DNA of 64,000 nt from CAVVMA01 sp963830715 (GCA_963830715.1 CAWHNS010000020.1:248001-312000), one strand, 5' to 3'. Counted from the first letter of the stretch, positions 25,192 to 34,524 are shown. Made by a program: numbers and translations. The notes: generated by a model from the letters alone, not told the origin.

Positions 25192-27033
25192 CTAGACCGT
25201 GTACGACTCGCCCAGGTGGTCGCTTACGATGCGGGTCTCGATCGCGCCGGAGGCGAGGCGGCGGGCGGCGCCGAGGCGCATCAGATGGAACATGAAGATC
25301 GCGAGCGCGAAGCCGGAGACCACCACGCCGAGCGACGCGACCGCGCCTGGATCGCCGCCGCCACCCATCCGGCGGATCGCCAGAAGCGCGGCGCAGAGGC
25401 TCACCGTGATCGAAGCCGCTGCGGCCCGCTTCACGTCGCGGACCGGAGCCGCCGATCCCTGCTTGATATAGCGCCGCAGTTCGCCCTGCGAGAAGTTGTC
25501 GAGGAACCATCCGGTATCCTCGTCCACGTCGCGCGCATTGGGCGGCGGCACTTCGCGCCCGGTCAGCGGATCGATCGCGTTCTCGCCGCGGCGATGGCGC
25601 TCGATCCCGGCCTGTATCGCGCGGTGGATCTTTTCGCTGATCGGATAGCGGACCGCGATCAGGAAAGACAAAACGGCGCAACTCGCCGGGGCGAGCGCGA
25701 AGATCGCCCTGATAGCCAGCAGGACCTGCGGGGTCTGGACCACGTTGGGCACGTAGCCGATCGAAGCGAGCACCGCGATCGGAATCGCCGCGCTGGGGAT
25801 CGCGACAAATTTCGGCAGGATGCTCCAGAACGCGCCGTACTGTGCCTCCCGGCGCCGCCCGGTGTGGAATTCGTCGTAATCGATCACGTCCGCCTGCATC
25901 GCGGGGCCCAGGAACAGCCCCGCTCCGAAACTCGCTCCCGCCCACGAGATCAGGATCAGCAGCGGAAGCATGTCTCCCTTGCCGAGGAAGAACATCCCGG
26001 CGCCGCCGGTGGTGCCCATCACGAAGCTGGCGAGCCAGGTTGGAAGCTTGCCAAATCGCCGCGCCGCCTTCAGCCACAGCGGAAGGCATAGAAAGCCCAC
26101 GCCGAAATAGCAGAGCAGAAGAATCGAGAGCCACAACGTGGGATTCTTCGGCTGGATTACGTAGGCGTTGTAGAACGGCATCAGGGTCGCGGGAATCGCG
26201 CCGCTGATGCTGCCGACGACGTAGCTCATCAGGAGGATGAAGAACGGGCGGTTGCGCAATGCGCGCCGCACGCCCGGCACGAGCGGATTCGCCTCGCGAG
26301 TCGCGAAATCAGGGCGCTCGCGCACCCGCGCCGCGAGCATCCAGAACAACGCCGTCAGCAGGATCGCGAAGGCAATTCCGAGCCGCGAGAACACCTGCCG
26401 CTCGCTCCATCTGAATCCGTGCATCAGCAGCCCCGGCGCCGCGGCCGCCACGATCGTCCCGAGGATCGTGAAGGCTTCGCGAATGCCGAACAGGCTCGAG
26501 CGGTCGTTGTAGTCGAGCGTCAACTCGGGTCCGAGCGCGTAGTAGGGCAGTATGAAAAGGGTGTGGAAAATGAAGAACAGAATGAAGGTCGCGCCGAACC
26601 AGAGGCCCGCGGCCGAGCCCGACAGATGGGGTGGCGGACTCATGAGGGCGCTAAAGGCCAGCGCGCACAGCGGCGCGCCGACGAAGATGTACGGCCGGCG
26701 CCGCCCCCATCGGGTGCGCGTGCGATCCGAGAACCATCCCACCACCGGATCGCTGATCGCGTCGAGCGAGCGCGCGAGCGCAATCGCAATTGCAAGGAAG
26801 CCGAGCGGCACCAGCACCACGTCGGCGTAGAACTTCGGCATGTTTATCAGGATAGGAATGATCATCGCGGCGCCGGCGAAGTTCGGAGCGCCGTAGAGCA
26901 TCTTGGTGCCGAGTGGAAGGCGCTCCGATTGCGGCGTCTCGAATGCTGCCGGGCCGGCGCCGTTGCCGCCCGCGAGGTCGTTTGGCGCCTCGAACGGCGC
27001 GGTGTCTTCTGGATTGGTCCTGGTCGAAGTCAC
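25192..27033 (-). CDS. GPH-type (MelB-like) MFS sugar symporter with C-terminal extension
   Basis: 613 residues. The first 450 show twelve helices of the glycoside-pentoside-hexuronide:cation symporter family, with the signature ARSLDAISDPVVGWFSDRTR and the repeated DFHT-like VIDYDEFHTGRRREAQYGAF. Sodium- or proton-coupled uptake of a sugar or glycoside is expected. Unlike MelB (about 470 residues) it carries some 150 extra C-terminal residues: a charged cytoplasmic stretch (GENAIDPLTGREVPPPNA) and two more helices (ITVSLCAALLAIRRM, GVVVSGFALAIFMFHLM). A LacI-type palindrome lies 187 bases upstream. Confidence 0.85.
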   Translation of the reverse strand: MTSTRTNPEDTAPFEAPNDLAGGNGAGPAAFETPQSERLPLGTKMLYGAPNFAGAAMIIPILINMPKFYADVVLVPLGFLAIAIALARSLDAISDPVVGWFSDRTRTRWGRRRPYIFVGAPLCALAFSALMSPPPHLSGSAAGLWFGATFILFFIFHTLFILPYYALGPELTLDYNDRSSLFGIREAFTILGTIVAAAAPGLLMHGFRWSERQVFSRLGIAFAILLTALFWMLAARVRERPDFATREANPLVPGVRRALRNRPFFILLMSYVVGSISGAIPATLMPFYNAYVIQPKNPTLWLSILLLCYFGVGFLCLPLWLKAARRFGKLPTWLASFVMGTTGGAGMFFLGKGDMLPLLILISWAGASFGAGLFLGPAMQADVIDYDEFHTGRRREAQYGAFWSILPKFVAIPSAAIPIAVLASIGYVPNVVQTPQVLLAIRAIFALAPASCAVLSFLIAVRYPISEKIHRAIQAGIERHRRGENAIDPLTGREVPPPNARDVDEDTGWFLDNFSQGELRRYIKQGSAAPVRDVKRAAAASITVSLCAALLAIRRMGGGGDPGAVASLGVVVSGFALAIFMFHLMRLGAARRLASGAIETRIVSDHLGESYTV

Positions 27034-27588
27034 TTTTTTCCCTGCCCCTCAGGGACGGCAGGTCACAAGTGTGGCACAGGCTTCCGCGACGAGCCATGCC
27101 GCAATTCGGCGGCATCCCGCCGGCAGCGCAATCCGCCGCAACGAGAGGAACTTCCGCGACAGCGACGGACTTGGCCATCGTTTCGGGCGAGGGCCATTGA
27201 TTGACCTATGGAATTTCTGATAAGCGCTTATGAGGTGGGGGGTGGTGGTTGATCTTCCTTCCTCCAACAGGGTTTGCCGACTCTCGTCGAGCCATCCTGC
27301 CCCTTGGCGGTGGCCGCCTCGGGATTCTCTGAGAAATCGAAACGATGGCACGACCGAAGCCAGGATTGAAGCAACGAGCTTTCCATGTTGGCGAGGGGGC
27401 CGCGGAAGTCCTCCTGCTGTGGCAGTTGGCCTGAAACTCTGCCAAACACGTGCTCCCTCGCCTTCTCGATTGTCAGCCACTCGTTAACTCCCTGTCGCAC
27501 TTCCGCTAAGCACGCCGGGCGACGATTCGATAGAAGCCGGACCACGACGGCCGCCGATCGCCGCCCCAACGGAGTTTAAGCGGCTCGC
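27034..27588. other. Long intergenic region with a LacI-type palindrome
   Basis: About 550 bases between the symporter and an SDR gene, both leftward. Several open frames of 60-140 codons exist on both strands, but none has recognisable domains or a consistent ribosome-binding site. At 27220-27231 is the perfect palindrome ATAAGCGCTTAT, extended to TGATAAGCGCTTATGA, with the central CG typical of LacI-family operators. This is the only element I can support here. Confidence 0.5.
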
Positions 27589-28437
27589 CTATTTCTCGAA
27601 CGATGGCCCCGACCAACCGCCCTGCGCGCCGAGAGGTGCTGCGCCCTGCGCCGCTGCTCCGCCCCCTGCTGGACCCCATCCCGCGGTCAGACCGCCATCG
27701 ACGACCATCGCCTGTCCCGTGATCCATTCGGCGTCGTCGCTGGCGAGGAACAGCACCATCGAGGCGATATCGTCGGGGCGTCCTGCGCGCTGGATCGGCT
27801 GGAAGTTCGCGAGCAACTGCGCCGACACATCCGCGCCGCCGGGGATACGGTTGTAGATGAGCGGCGTATTGATTCCGCCCGGGCAGATGCAGTTGACCCG
27901 GATCTTGTCCCTGGCGAGCTCGATCGCCGTCGAGCGCGTCAGGTTGACGACGCCGGCCTTGGCCGCGCAATAGGCGTGCAGTCCCGCGCCGCCGCGCAAC
28001 CCCGCGACCGATGCGGTCGAGATGATCGAGCCGCCGCCCGCTTTTCGCATCGCGGGCGTCGCATGCTTGATCCCGAGAAAGACCGCGCGCAACAGCACCG
28101 CCATCGTGCGATCCCAATTCTCGGCCGTGACCTGGTCGATCGGACCGACGGCGCCGCCGAGACCGGCGTTGTTGTACATGATGTCGAGCCGGCCGAATTC
28201 CTTGACCGCGCGAGCGATTGCCGCCTGGATTTCGGTTTCCGACGTAACGTCGGTGGGCTGGAAGACGGCGTTGCCGCCGTTCTCACGGCAATCGCGAACC
28301 GCAGCCTCGCCTCCTTCTTTATTGAGGTCGGCGATTACCACTGCGGCTCCTTCGCCGGCGAAGCGGATCGCCGTGGCGCGGCCGATTCCGCTCGCCGCGC
28401 CGGTGATTACTGCCACTTTTTTGTCGAGTCTGCCCAC
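27589..28437 (-). CDS. SDR family oxidoreductase
   Basis: 282 residues. Cofactor motif TGAASGIG at residue 12, NNAG in IMYNNAGLGGAVG, catalytic YCAAK and the family end QAMVVDGGLTAGW are all intact, so it should be an active NAD(P)-dependent alcohol/ketone oxidoreductase. A low-complexity Gly/Ala tail (GPAGGGAAAQGAAPLGAQGG) of about 30 residues follows the SDR core, which is unusual and probably disordered. Start GTG with GGAAGGAG upstream. Its leader shares a 42-base segment with that of the sulfatase gene, hinting at joint control. Confidence 0.88.
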   Translation of the reverse strand: MGRLDKKVAVITGAASGIGRATAIRFAGEGAAVVIADLNKEGGEAAVRDCRENGGNAVFQPTDVTSETEIQAAIARAVKEFGRLDIMYNNAGLGGAVGPIDQVTAENWDRTMAVLLRAVFLGIKHATPAMRKAGGGSIISTASVAGLRGGAGLHAYCAAKAGVVNLTRSTAIELARDKIRVNCICPGGINTPLIYNRIPGGADVSAQLLANFQPIQRAGRPDDIASMVLFLASDDAEWITGQAMVVDGGLTAGWGPAGGGAAAQGAAPLGAQGGWSGPSFEK

Positions 28438-28480
28438 GAGGTTCTCCTTCCCGAATTGCTGTTATCTCTGCAAGCGATAC

Positions 28481-28522
28481 ATCTTGCCTCTTTTCCAGTT
28501 GGGCGCTCAAACGTTTCGGGCG
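28481..28522. promoter_or_regulatory. Shared leader element, copy 1 (upstream of the SDR gene)
   Basis: A 42-base segment that aligns without gaps to 30181-30222. Identical blocks are ATCTTGCCTCTTT and GGGCGCTCAAACGTTTCG; the 7 bases between differ. It contains the palindrome AAACGTTT. It lies 44-85 bases upstream of the SDR start on the same strand, a position suited to a promoter or operator. Confidence 0.6.
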
Positions 28523-28594
28523 AGGCCTCCATGTCGCAGCGAGTCGCGCGCGCCTCTCGACACGCTGCAGGCTGCCAAACCGGCGTTCGATACG

Positions 28595-30175
28595 TCAGGT
28601 CGGCGCGTCAACGTTCAGCCGGTCGGCGCGCGGCGGAGGCAGGTTGTCGCGCAGGTCGGCGATCAGGTCCGACTTGATTTTGGCGTAGCCCGCGTCGCCC
28701 CAGAGGTTCCGCCATTGCATCGGATCCTCGGCGAGGTCGTACAGTTCACCCTCATCGCCCTGGTAGCGAATATCGGGGGCTTTCCAGTCCCGCCCGAACA
28801 TTCCGTAAACCCGCGCAAGGCTGTAGCCGAAGTCGCGCGTGCTCTGCTCGTACACGGTGCAGACCCATCCGTCGCGATAGATCGTGCGCAGGTGCATCCC
28901 GATCTCGGCGAACTGGCTGTCCCATTCCGTGATCACCATCCGGCGATCCGATCCGGGCGCCATAGGGAGGGGCTTGCCCTGAACCCATTCGGGGATCGGC
29001 ACGCCCGCGATCCGGCAGAAGGTCGGCGCCAGATCGAGCTGGCCGACCGGTTCCGGGATCGTCGCGGGAACGGCGCCAGCAGACGGCGCAGGCCGCCAGA
29101 TGAGCGGGATCCGCATGAGCGCATCGACATGATAAGGCCCTTTGAAGAGCAGCCCGAAGTCGCCCTGCAGCTCGCCGTGATCGGTAGTGAAAAAGACGTC
29201 GGTGTCGCGCTCCCATCCACGCTCGGCAATTCTCCTGAGCACGCGGCCGCATGCCTCATCGATGAGCTCGTTTTCGACGTGCACCATCGCGTTGATCTCG
29301 CGCACCTGGTCGTGAGTCATCTCGGCCGGCTTGAAAGTGCCCGGACCACCTTCGTCGTTATTGAAGCGCCCCTCGTACCAGTCCAGCCAGTGGCGCGGCT
29401 TCTGCCGCAGGATCTCCACGATCTTCTGACGCGATCCCGGATGGCCCGGCGGAAGATCGAGGTCGCGCCACTTGATCCGCTTGCGCACTTCGGCTGCCGG
29501 CGGGTCCCACGGATGATGCGGGTCGGGGAAGCTCATCCATACGAACCAGTCCTGCTCCGCGCCGAGTGAATCGAGGTAGGCGATCGTGCGGTCAGCGACC
29601 CAGTCGGTGTGATAATGCCCGCGCGGGATCGGGTTGTACGCCAGCTCCGGAGCCCCCGATTCACCTCCGGGCTGCGCGCTCAGCAGCGGCACGAATCCCC
29701 CCACTTCGTTGGGAAAATTCTCCTGCAGCCACAGCGAGTAATGCCATCCGCCGACCGGGCCGTGCATCGCCAGTTCCAGGTGCTCGAACCCGCGATGCGG
29801 TCCGAACGAGCCCTCGCGCGCCATCCGGTTCTCGAACCATCGGCCCTCGAAGTCGAAGCCCGGCTCGAAATGCGCCTTGCCGATCAGCGCCGTGCGGTAG
29901 CCGCCCGTGTCGTGAAGATGCCGCGCGATCGAGGGCGCGTCAGCCGGCAGCGGGACGCCATTGGCGACGACGCCATGAGTGCGGACATACTGCCCGGTGA
30001 TCATGGTGGAGCGCGCCGGCATGCAGACCACGTTCTGGTTATGCGCACGCAGGTAGTTGATTCCGCTTGCGGCCAGCGCGTCGGCCACCGGCGTGCGCGC
30101 GATTCTCCCGCCGTTGCATCCCAGCGAGTCGAAGCGTTGCTGATCGGTAGTGATGAATAGAATCTTGCGGCCCAT
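28595..30175 (-). CDS. Sulfatase family hydrolase (arylsulfatase/phosphonate monoesterase type)
   Basis: 526 residues with the alkaline-phosphatase superfamily fold. Metal-site start is FITTDQQRFDSLGCNG; the formylglycine site is NVVCMPARSTMITGQ (CxPxR, residue about 52), so the Cys should be oxidised to formylglycine by a maturase that is not recognised in this window. Further motifs are LIGKAHFEP and FFTTDHGELQGDFGLLFKG. No signal peptide, so it probably works in the cytoplasm on an organic sulfate or phosphonate ester. The ATG overlaps the downstream edge of the shared leader element, which supplies the AGAGG ribosome-binding site. Confidence 0.9.
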   Translation of the reverse strand: MGRKILFITTDQQRFDSLGCNGGRIARTPVADALAASGINYLRAHNQNVVCMPARSTMITGQYVRTHGVVANGVPLPADAPSIARHLHDTGGYRTALIGKAHFEPGFDFEGRWFENRMAREGSFGPHRGFEHLELAMHGPVGGWHYSLWLQENFPNEVGGFVPLLSAQPGGESGAPELAYNPIPRGHYHTDWVADRTIAYLDSLGAEQDWFVWMSFPDPHHPWDPPAAEVRKRIKWRDLDLPPGHPGSRQKIVEILRQKPRHWLDWYEGRFNNDEGGPGTFKPAEMTHDQVREINAMVHVENELIDEACGRVLRRIAERGWERDTDVFFTTDHGELQGDFGLLFKGPYHVDALMRIPLIWRPAPSAGAVPATIPEPVGQLDLAPTFCRIAGVPIPEWVQGKPLPMAPGSDRRMVITEWDSQFAEIGMHLRTIYRDGWVCTVYEQSTRDFGYSLARVYGMFGRDWKAPDIRYQGDEGELYDLAEDPMQWRNLWGDAGYAKIKSDLIADLRDNLPPPRADRLNVDAPT

Positions 30176-30180
30176 GATGC

Positions 30181-30222
30181 ATCTTGCCTCTTTCCGTGAC
30201 GGGCGCTCAAACGTTTCGCGCC
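30181..30222. promoter_or_regulatory. Shared leader element, copy 2 (upstream of the sulfatase gene)
   Basis: Second copy of the 42-base segment found at 28481-28522, in the same orientation, and only 6 bases from the sulfatase ATG. About 34 of 42 positions agree, including the uninterrupted GGGCGCTCAAACGTTTCG. Because the copies precede two different genes, shared regulation or a copied leader is likely. Confidence 0.6.
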
Positions 30223-30579
30223 AGGGATTTGGAGCGGGAATAAAGGGTCGGGACTCTGAGTTATCCCGCCGGTGACTCTGATCTATGCGGCTTCGCGGCG
30301 GTACGCGCGCGCTCGATACATCGCGAGCATACCGGGATCGCGTCGCAGCACGTCCGGCGCATCACGAGCCATCGATGCGGTTTCCGGCATACGACGCACG
30401 AGAAATCGCGCGGCGCGAACGGCGAGCGGATCACCGTCATGCCGGGAAGGCGCGGCTGCGGTACGGCCTGCATTGCCGATGATTGTCACGGCGCGGCAGC
30501 CATAGGTCAAACCTGACCACATACAGTTAGTAAAGAACATCTACTTGTAGTAGGAGGTAGGCTGGCCGGGACGGACGCG
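30223..30579. other. Intergenic region with an unsupported 85-codon frame
   Basis: About 360 bases between the sulfatase leader and the haloperoxidase gene. A leftward frame of 85 codons (30540-30283) ends AARFLVRRMPETASMARDAP and beyond; its codon use is moderately GC-rich at third positions, but no family is recognised and no clear ribosome-binding site precedes it. The part near 30500-30560 is AT-rich (ACAGTTAGTAAAGAACAT) and may hold a promoter. Confidence 0.3.
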
Positions 30580-32247
30580 TCAAACGGTGATTTTGGTGCC
30601 GTTGAATCTGGTAAAGGTGAAGCCCTTGTAATTCTCGTTGTACAGATGCGCCTGATCTTTCAGCAGGTTGATCGCGACCGCCTCACCCAGGAGCATCCCC
30701 TCCTGGATGTCCCTGCGCCAGTGGATTCCGGCAAACTTCCGGCCAAACCCCACATTGGAGGCGAGCTTGTCAAGCTCTCCCCCGACCGTTATCCGGGGCG
30801 CATCGGCTCCGGTATATGGAACGGTCTTGGAGCCGTCATCGCTTGTGGTCAGCGGGTTGGGAATTACGAACGTCTCGTCGAAGAACCATTTGAGGACCGT
30901 GGCCGCCGCCCCGCCGGCGGTGGCATGCCCCGACGGATATGCGGGATGTTGCGGGCATCCCTCCGGGTAGGACAACGGAATGAAGTAGGCGCCGTTTCGC
31001 TTGAAGACTTCTGCGGCGGCCTGCGATTTCAGGACGCTGCTGTCGAGCGGATAGCTCTTCGCGCCGGTCAACGTGAAGTGAACGAGTCCGGCGGTTTCCT
31101 CAGGGCGCGCCGCGCGATGAACGAACCATTTCTCGAACCACGCGTTCTTGATCGCGCGCGCTATCACTTCCGCGACCAGCACTTCGATCATCGGAAACCC
31201 GAAGGTCATGAAGCCGGTTTCGGATTTCAGGCTGCCGTACGGATTGCCCGAGTTGAGCGGCGCGTGCATGGTCATCAGCATCAGCGCGGCGTTGAGGTAT
31301 TCCTGAAAGAGCACGTCATTGTGGACGTACTCCGCGAGGTCGCGTCCGCTACCCATAAACTTCAGGTCCGGATCGGGATTTTCCGGCGCAAACGGCTGCT
31401 GCCCATTCTGGACCTTCAGCCACGACGTGACATCGGTGGCAAAATCGCCGGGCAGCGTGGTCTGGTATCCGACGAACGGGATCACACCGTAGGTGAACGG
31501 CTGCAGGAAAAATTGCGAGACGTAGGGGCCGATCACGTCGCCGGCGGTGAAGCCGCGGAACAGCGTCTGCGGCGTGACCTTTCCGCCGATTCGCGGACCC
31601 GCGAACGCCTTCAGGCCCGTCAGTTCGGCGGCCGCGGCGGCGACCACCGGATCGGATTCATACTGCGAAAACGGCACGTCGCGGACGAGCGCCTGCCAAT
31701 ACTCCTCGACCATTTGCGACGCAAAGCCGGGACTCGGCAGCGTGTCGAATGGGGGAACGGAGTGTTGCGTCTGATCGCAGGTCTCCAGATCGAAAGCCAA
31801 TCCCGCTTGCGGATCGACCAGGGGCGTATTGCCGCCCATCGGCAGAGCGTCGAAGTCGGCCCGCTTTCCCGTATTGACGGCGGCCAGGTACTGCGCATAC
31901 ACGGCCGCATTGACTATGCCGAACGAGTCGTGCGCAAAACCCTTCGTGAAATTCGCGATTCCCCCCGGGAACCTCGCCTCGTCGCCGTTATTTGCATGGC
32001 CCGGGAGATTGAGCTTGAGATCATCGGAAGCCGCATTGACGCGTTTCTGGTACGCCTGGACGGGACGAGCCTTCAGGTCGATCTGCTTGGCCCTGGTATC
32101 GGAGAGAACGTCGGGAAGCGCGCCGCTTGCCGCGGCCGCCGCCAGTGGTACGGAACCAGCGATGGTTACTGCGATTCCTTTCAGAAAGTTGCGTCGGCTA
32201 CTTAACTTGCGATCGGTCGAATTGATTCCGTTGCTGCGTCGGCTCAC
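30580..32247 (-). CDS. Vanadium-dependent haloperoxidase-like protein, Tat-exported
   Basis: 555 residues. The N terminus has a twin-arginine signal, SSRRNFLKGIAVTIAGSVPL, so export in folded state is expected; tatC is present in this window. The C-terminal acid-phosphatase/haloperoxidase motifs are KWFVHRAARPEE (about 372), PAYPSGHATAGG (about 437) and GRKFAGIHWRRDI (about 504), which supply the Lys, Arg, Ser-Gly-His, Arg and His that bind vanadate or phosphate. Haloperoxidases oxidise halides with H2O2 to halogenate organics; the related PAP2 phosphatases cannot be excluded, but the length and inserts fit the haloperoxidases better. Confidence 0.85.
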   Translation of the reverse strand: MSRRSNGINSTDRKLSSRRNFLKGIAVTIAGSVPLAAAAASGALPDVLSDTRAKQIDLKARPVQAYQKRVNAASDDLKLNLPGHANNGDEARFPGGIANFTKGFAHDSFGIVNAAVYAQYLAAVNTGKRADFDALPMGGNTPLVDPQAGLAFDLETCDQTQHSVPPFDTLPSPGFASQMVEEYWQALVRDVPFSQYESDPVVAAAAAELTGLKAFAGPRIGGKVTPQTLFRGFTAGDVIGPYVSQFFLQPFTYGVIPFVGYQTTLPGDFATDVTSWLKVQNGQQPFAPENPDPDLKFMGSGRDLAEYVHNDVLFQEYLNAALMLMTMHAPLNSGNPYGSLKSETGFMTFGFPMIEVLVAEVIARAIKNAWFEKWFVHRAARPEETAGLVHFTLTGAKSYPLDSSVLKSQAAAEVFKRNGAYFIPLSYPEGCPQHPAYPSGHATAGGAAATVLKWFFDETFVIPNPLTTSDDGSKTVPYTGADAPRITVGGELDKLASNVGFGRKFAGIHWRRDIQEGMLLGEAVAINLLKDQAHLYNENYKGFTFTRFNGTKITV

Positions 32248-32397
32248 CTCGCTGCTCCCTCCCCGCCAAGTCGGCGCCTAAGCATAGAATCAGGGCCCGG
32301 AACGGGCAAGAGCATAAACGAGCCACAGATGAACACCAGCAAAACGGGCTATCTGTCTGTCGTTACTTTTAGCTGACTTTTGCGCCGGATCGATCGG

Positions 32398-33114
32398 CTA
32401 GGCGCCGGCGGCGCGGCGCCTGGGACGCCGGGTTTCGCCGGCTCTCTCACGCGCGTGCCCGGCGGCGGGATTCGTGAACAAGCTCGCGTTCTCGCCGATC
32501 TTGCCGATCGCCCAGTCGCACCATGCGATGTTCTCCTGCATCATCGTGATGCCGCGGCGGAGCGTAAAGTAGGTGAACATCGAGCCGACATCGTCGTAGC
32601 CGCGGCCGTCCGCGAAGAAGTTGCGCTCGATCGCACGGAAGGTCTCCAGATACACGCCGCACGCGGACCGCTCCTCTTCCAGCTTCTCGCGCGCGCCGGC
32701 GGCTCCCAGATGGCCCAGGAACCGGCATCGAAGCAGCGGCGAGTGCTTCAGGCGCAATCCCTCGAACGGGCTGCGAAGCCACTCCATCAGGCGGCGCTGC
32801 CCCTCGGGTGCGATCGTGTACAGCCGCTTGTTGGGACGGCGCCGCTGAATCACGTCGCGGCGCCGGATCCATCCGCGCTGCCTCATCCGCTCGAGAGTCG
32901 GATAAATCTGCCCGTGATGCGCGTGCCAGTAGTGCGCCATCGAGAGGTCGAAGAGCTTGACCAGGTCGTAGCCGGAGACCATCCGGCGCTCCGCGATAAG
33001 GCCGAGCAGCGCATATTCGAGCGACGCCTTGATTCGCCCGCGCGACCGGAGCGGATTTTTCATCTCCGGCGGCGCGCCGGCGCCGCCGGACTCGATTGCC
33101 GTCTCTTCGTCCAC
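32398..33114 (-). CDS. PadR family transcriptional regulator
   Basis: 238 residues. The winged helix begins KASLEYALLGLIAERRMVSG and continues HAHHGQIYPTLERMRQRGWI with the wing RRPNKRLYTIAPEGQRRL. The C-terminal half is a Vir/AphA-like dimerisation domain of about 90 residues (LETFRAIERNFFADGRG, ITMMQENIAWCDWAIGKIG). PadR proteins repress genes for aromatic or lipid metabolism and are relieved by the substrate. It begins 10 bases after the carotenoid oxygenase stop, on the same strand, so the pair is probably one operon. A GTG at 33114 or ATG at 33063 may be the start. Confidence 0.88.
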   Translation of the reverse strand: MDEETAIESGGAGAPPEMKNPLRSRGRIKASLEYALLGLIAERRMVSGYDLVKLFDLSMAHYWHAHHGQIYPTLERMRQRGWIRRRDVIQRRRPNKRLYTIAPEGQRRLMEWLRSPFEGLRLKHSPLLRCRFLGHLGAAGAREKLEEERSACGVYLETFRAIERNFFADGRGYDDVGSMFTYFTLRRGITMMQENIAWCDWAIGKIGENASLFTNPAAGHARERAGETRRPRRRAAGA

Positions 33115-33123
33115 AGGATGGCG

Positions 33124-34491
33124 TTAGCCTTCAGCGGGAACCCAGTTTCCGTGGAACCCGAACGGCACGCGATGCTGCACCTTGACGCGCGCGACCGGCT
33201 GGCCCGCGAAGTCCTGTGCCGCAAGCACCACCAGCTCGCTCCGATTCAACTCCGGGTCGTACCACGTCGCGAGCACCCAGCCGTCGTCTTCGCCGGCTCC
33301 CGATGAGCGCGCAACGAACACCGGCTCGCCCGGCATCATGTGGCGATGCAGGTCCTGGCTCTCCATGCGCCCGGTCTGGTAATCGCGCTTGATCAACCGG
33401 CTGAAGCCGTCGGCGGGCCGATCGACACGCCCGCCCGCGAAATAGCCGTAGCGATGCTTGAACCCGGCCAGGCGATCGTCGATTCGCGGGAACTCGCTCG
33501 GCTGATCGTCGGTCTGCGCCATTCTGACGGCGCCGCCCTTCAGATCGAGCGTGAAGCGATGAGGGATCGCCGGCGCGCCGAAGGAGTTGCCGGTCATGTC
33601 GAGACTGTCATACCGGCACGCATCGACGGCCACCGAATCTTTCTCCTCGAAGGCGTTGAGGAAGTGGAAGATGTAGCACGCGTCGGTCCTGAACCATCGG
33701 ACGTCGCCGCCCCGGCGCGGCATCACGCCGATAGCCGTCCCATGTTGCGGCTCCCACGCGATCATCGGCAGCCCCTTGCCGGCGTTCTCGAGCCGGAATA
33801 CGGAGGGGCACACGAAGAACACCGCGTAATTTTTGGTCGTGACGAAGTCGTGCATCATCACCGGCAGGTTCGTCTCGATGGGGCGGCTTTCGAGCAGGTT
33901 CCCGCGCGCGTCGGCGCGATGGTACGTGACGAAGGGCGGGAACGGCTGGTAGCCGAAGAAGAGCAGATCGCCGGTTTCAGGATCGAACTTCGGATGGGCC
34001 GTCATCGGGCCGTTCAGCTTGCCGCAGAAGTTGTACGGTCCGACGGTCTCCAGGGTGCCCGGCTTCAGCTCGTGCGGCAGGCCGGCTTCCCATAACGCCA
34101 GTAGCCGGTTCGCGTAGCCGATGATGTTGGTGTTGGCGGCGTTCTTGAAGGGCGGCTCGCCGGCGGGCATATCGGGGGCCGGCCCCGGGTTGATCAGGCC
34201 GCCATAGAGCGACCTGCCGGCCTTCATCTCGGCCGTCAGCCCGGCGGTCTTGACGTAGCGATTGCGGTACCAGGCGCGGCCCTCGCGCAGCACGAAGCCG
34301 TGGACCATCCCGTCGCCGTCGAACCAGTGATAGCGGCCGCGAGGCGCGAAATGGGGGTTCGGCCCGATTCGATAGAGCGCGCCGTTCAGCTCGCTCGGCA
34401 GCTCGCCTTCAATTTCGAGATCGGGTGCATCACCCTCCTCACGCCAGGGAGCATAATTGCCGCGCAGGAAGGGATTGTCGGTGTCGTACAT
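33124..34491 (-). CDS. Carotenoid cleavage oxygenase (RPE65/lignostilbene dioxygenase family)
   Basis: About 455 residues from the ATG at 34491, which has GAGGAGG eight bases upstream. The N terminus DNPFLRGNYAPWREE and ALYRIGPNPHF match the family. The four iron-binding histidines are seen in TAHPKFDPETGDL, VMMHDFVTTKNYAVF, CYIFHFLNAFEE and the terminal GFHGNWVPAEG. These propeller enzymes cleave C=C bonds of carotenoids or stilbene-like lignin fragments using Fe(II) and O2. It is followed by a PadR regulator in the same operon, which suggests induction by the aromatic or isoprenoid substrate. Confidence 0.92.
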   Translation of the reverse strand: MYDTDNPFLRGNYAPWREEGDAPDLEIEGELPSELNGALYRIGPNPHFAPRGRYHWFDGDGMVHGFVLREGRAWYRNRYVKTAGLTAEMKAGRSLYGGLINPGPAPDMPAGEPPFKNAANTNIIGYANRLLALWEAGLPHELKPGTLETVGPYNFCGKLNGPMTAHPKFDPETGDLLFFGYQPFPPFVTYHRADARGNLLESRPIETNLPVMMHDFVTTKNYAVFFVCPSVFRLENAGKGLPMIAWEPQHGTAIGVMPRRGGDVRWFRTDACYIFHFLNAFEEKDSVAVDACRYDSLDMTGNSFGAPAIPHRFTLDLKGGAVRMAQTDDQPSEFPRIDDRLAGFKHRYGYFAGGRVDRPADGFSRLIKRDYQTGRMESQDLHRHMMPGEPVFVARSSGAGEDDGWVLATWYDPELNRSELVVLAAQDFAGQPVARVKVQHRVPFGFHGNWVPAEG

Positions 34492-34524
34492 CGGCAGACC
34501 TCCTCGAATGATAGTGTTGGAATA

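Noticed and set aside
28022..29569. 515-codon open frame on the plus strand
   Set aside because: Antisense to the SDR and sulfatase genes, with no recognisable motif, while the minus strand carries complete family signatures.
30646..32205. 519-codon open frame on the plus strand
   Set aside because: Antisense shadow of the haloperoxidase; long antisense frames are expected in high-GC DNA, and it has no domain motifs.
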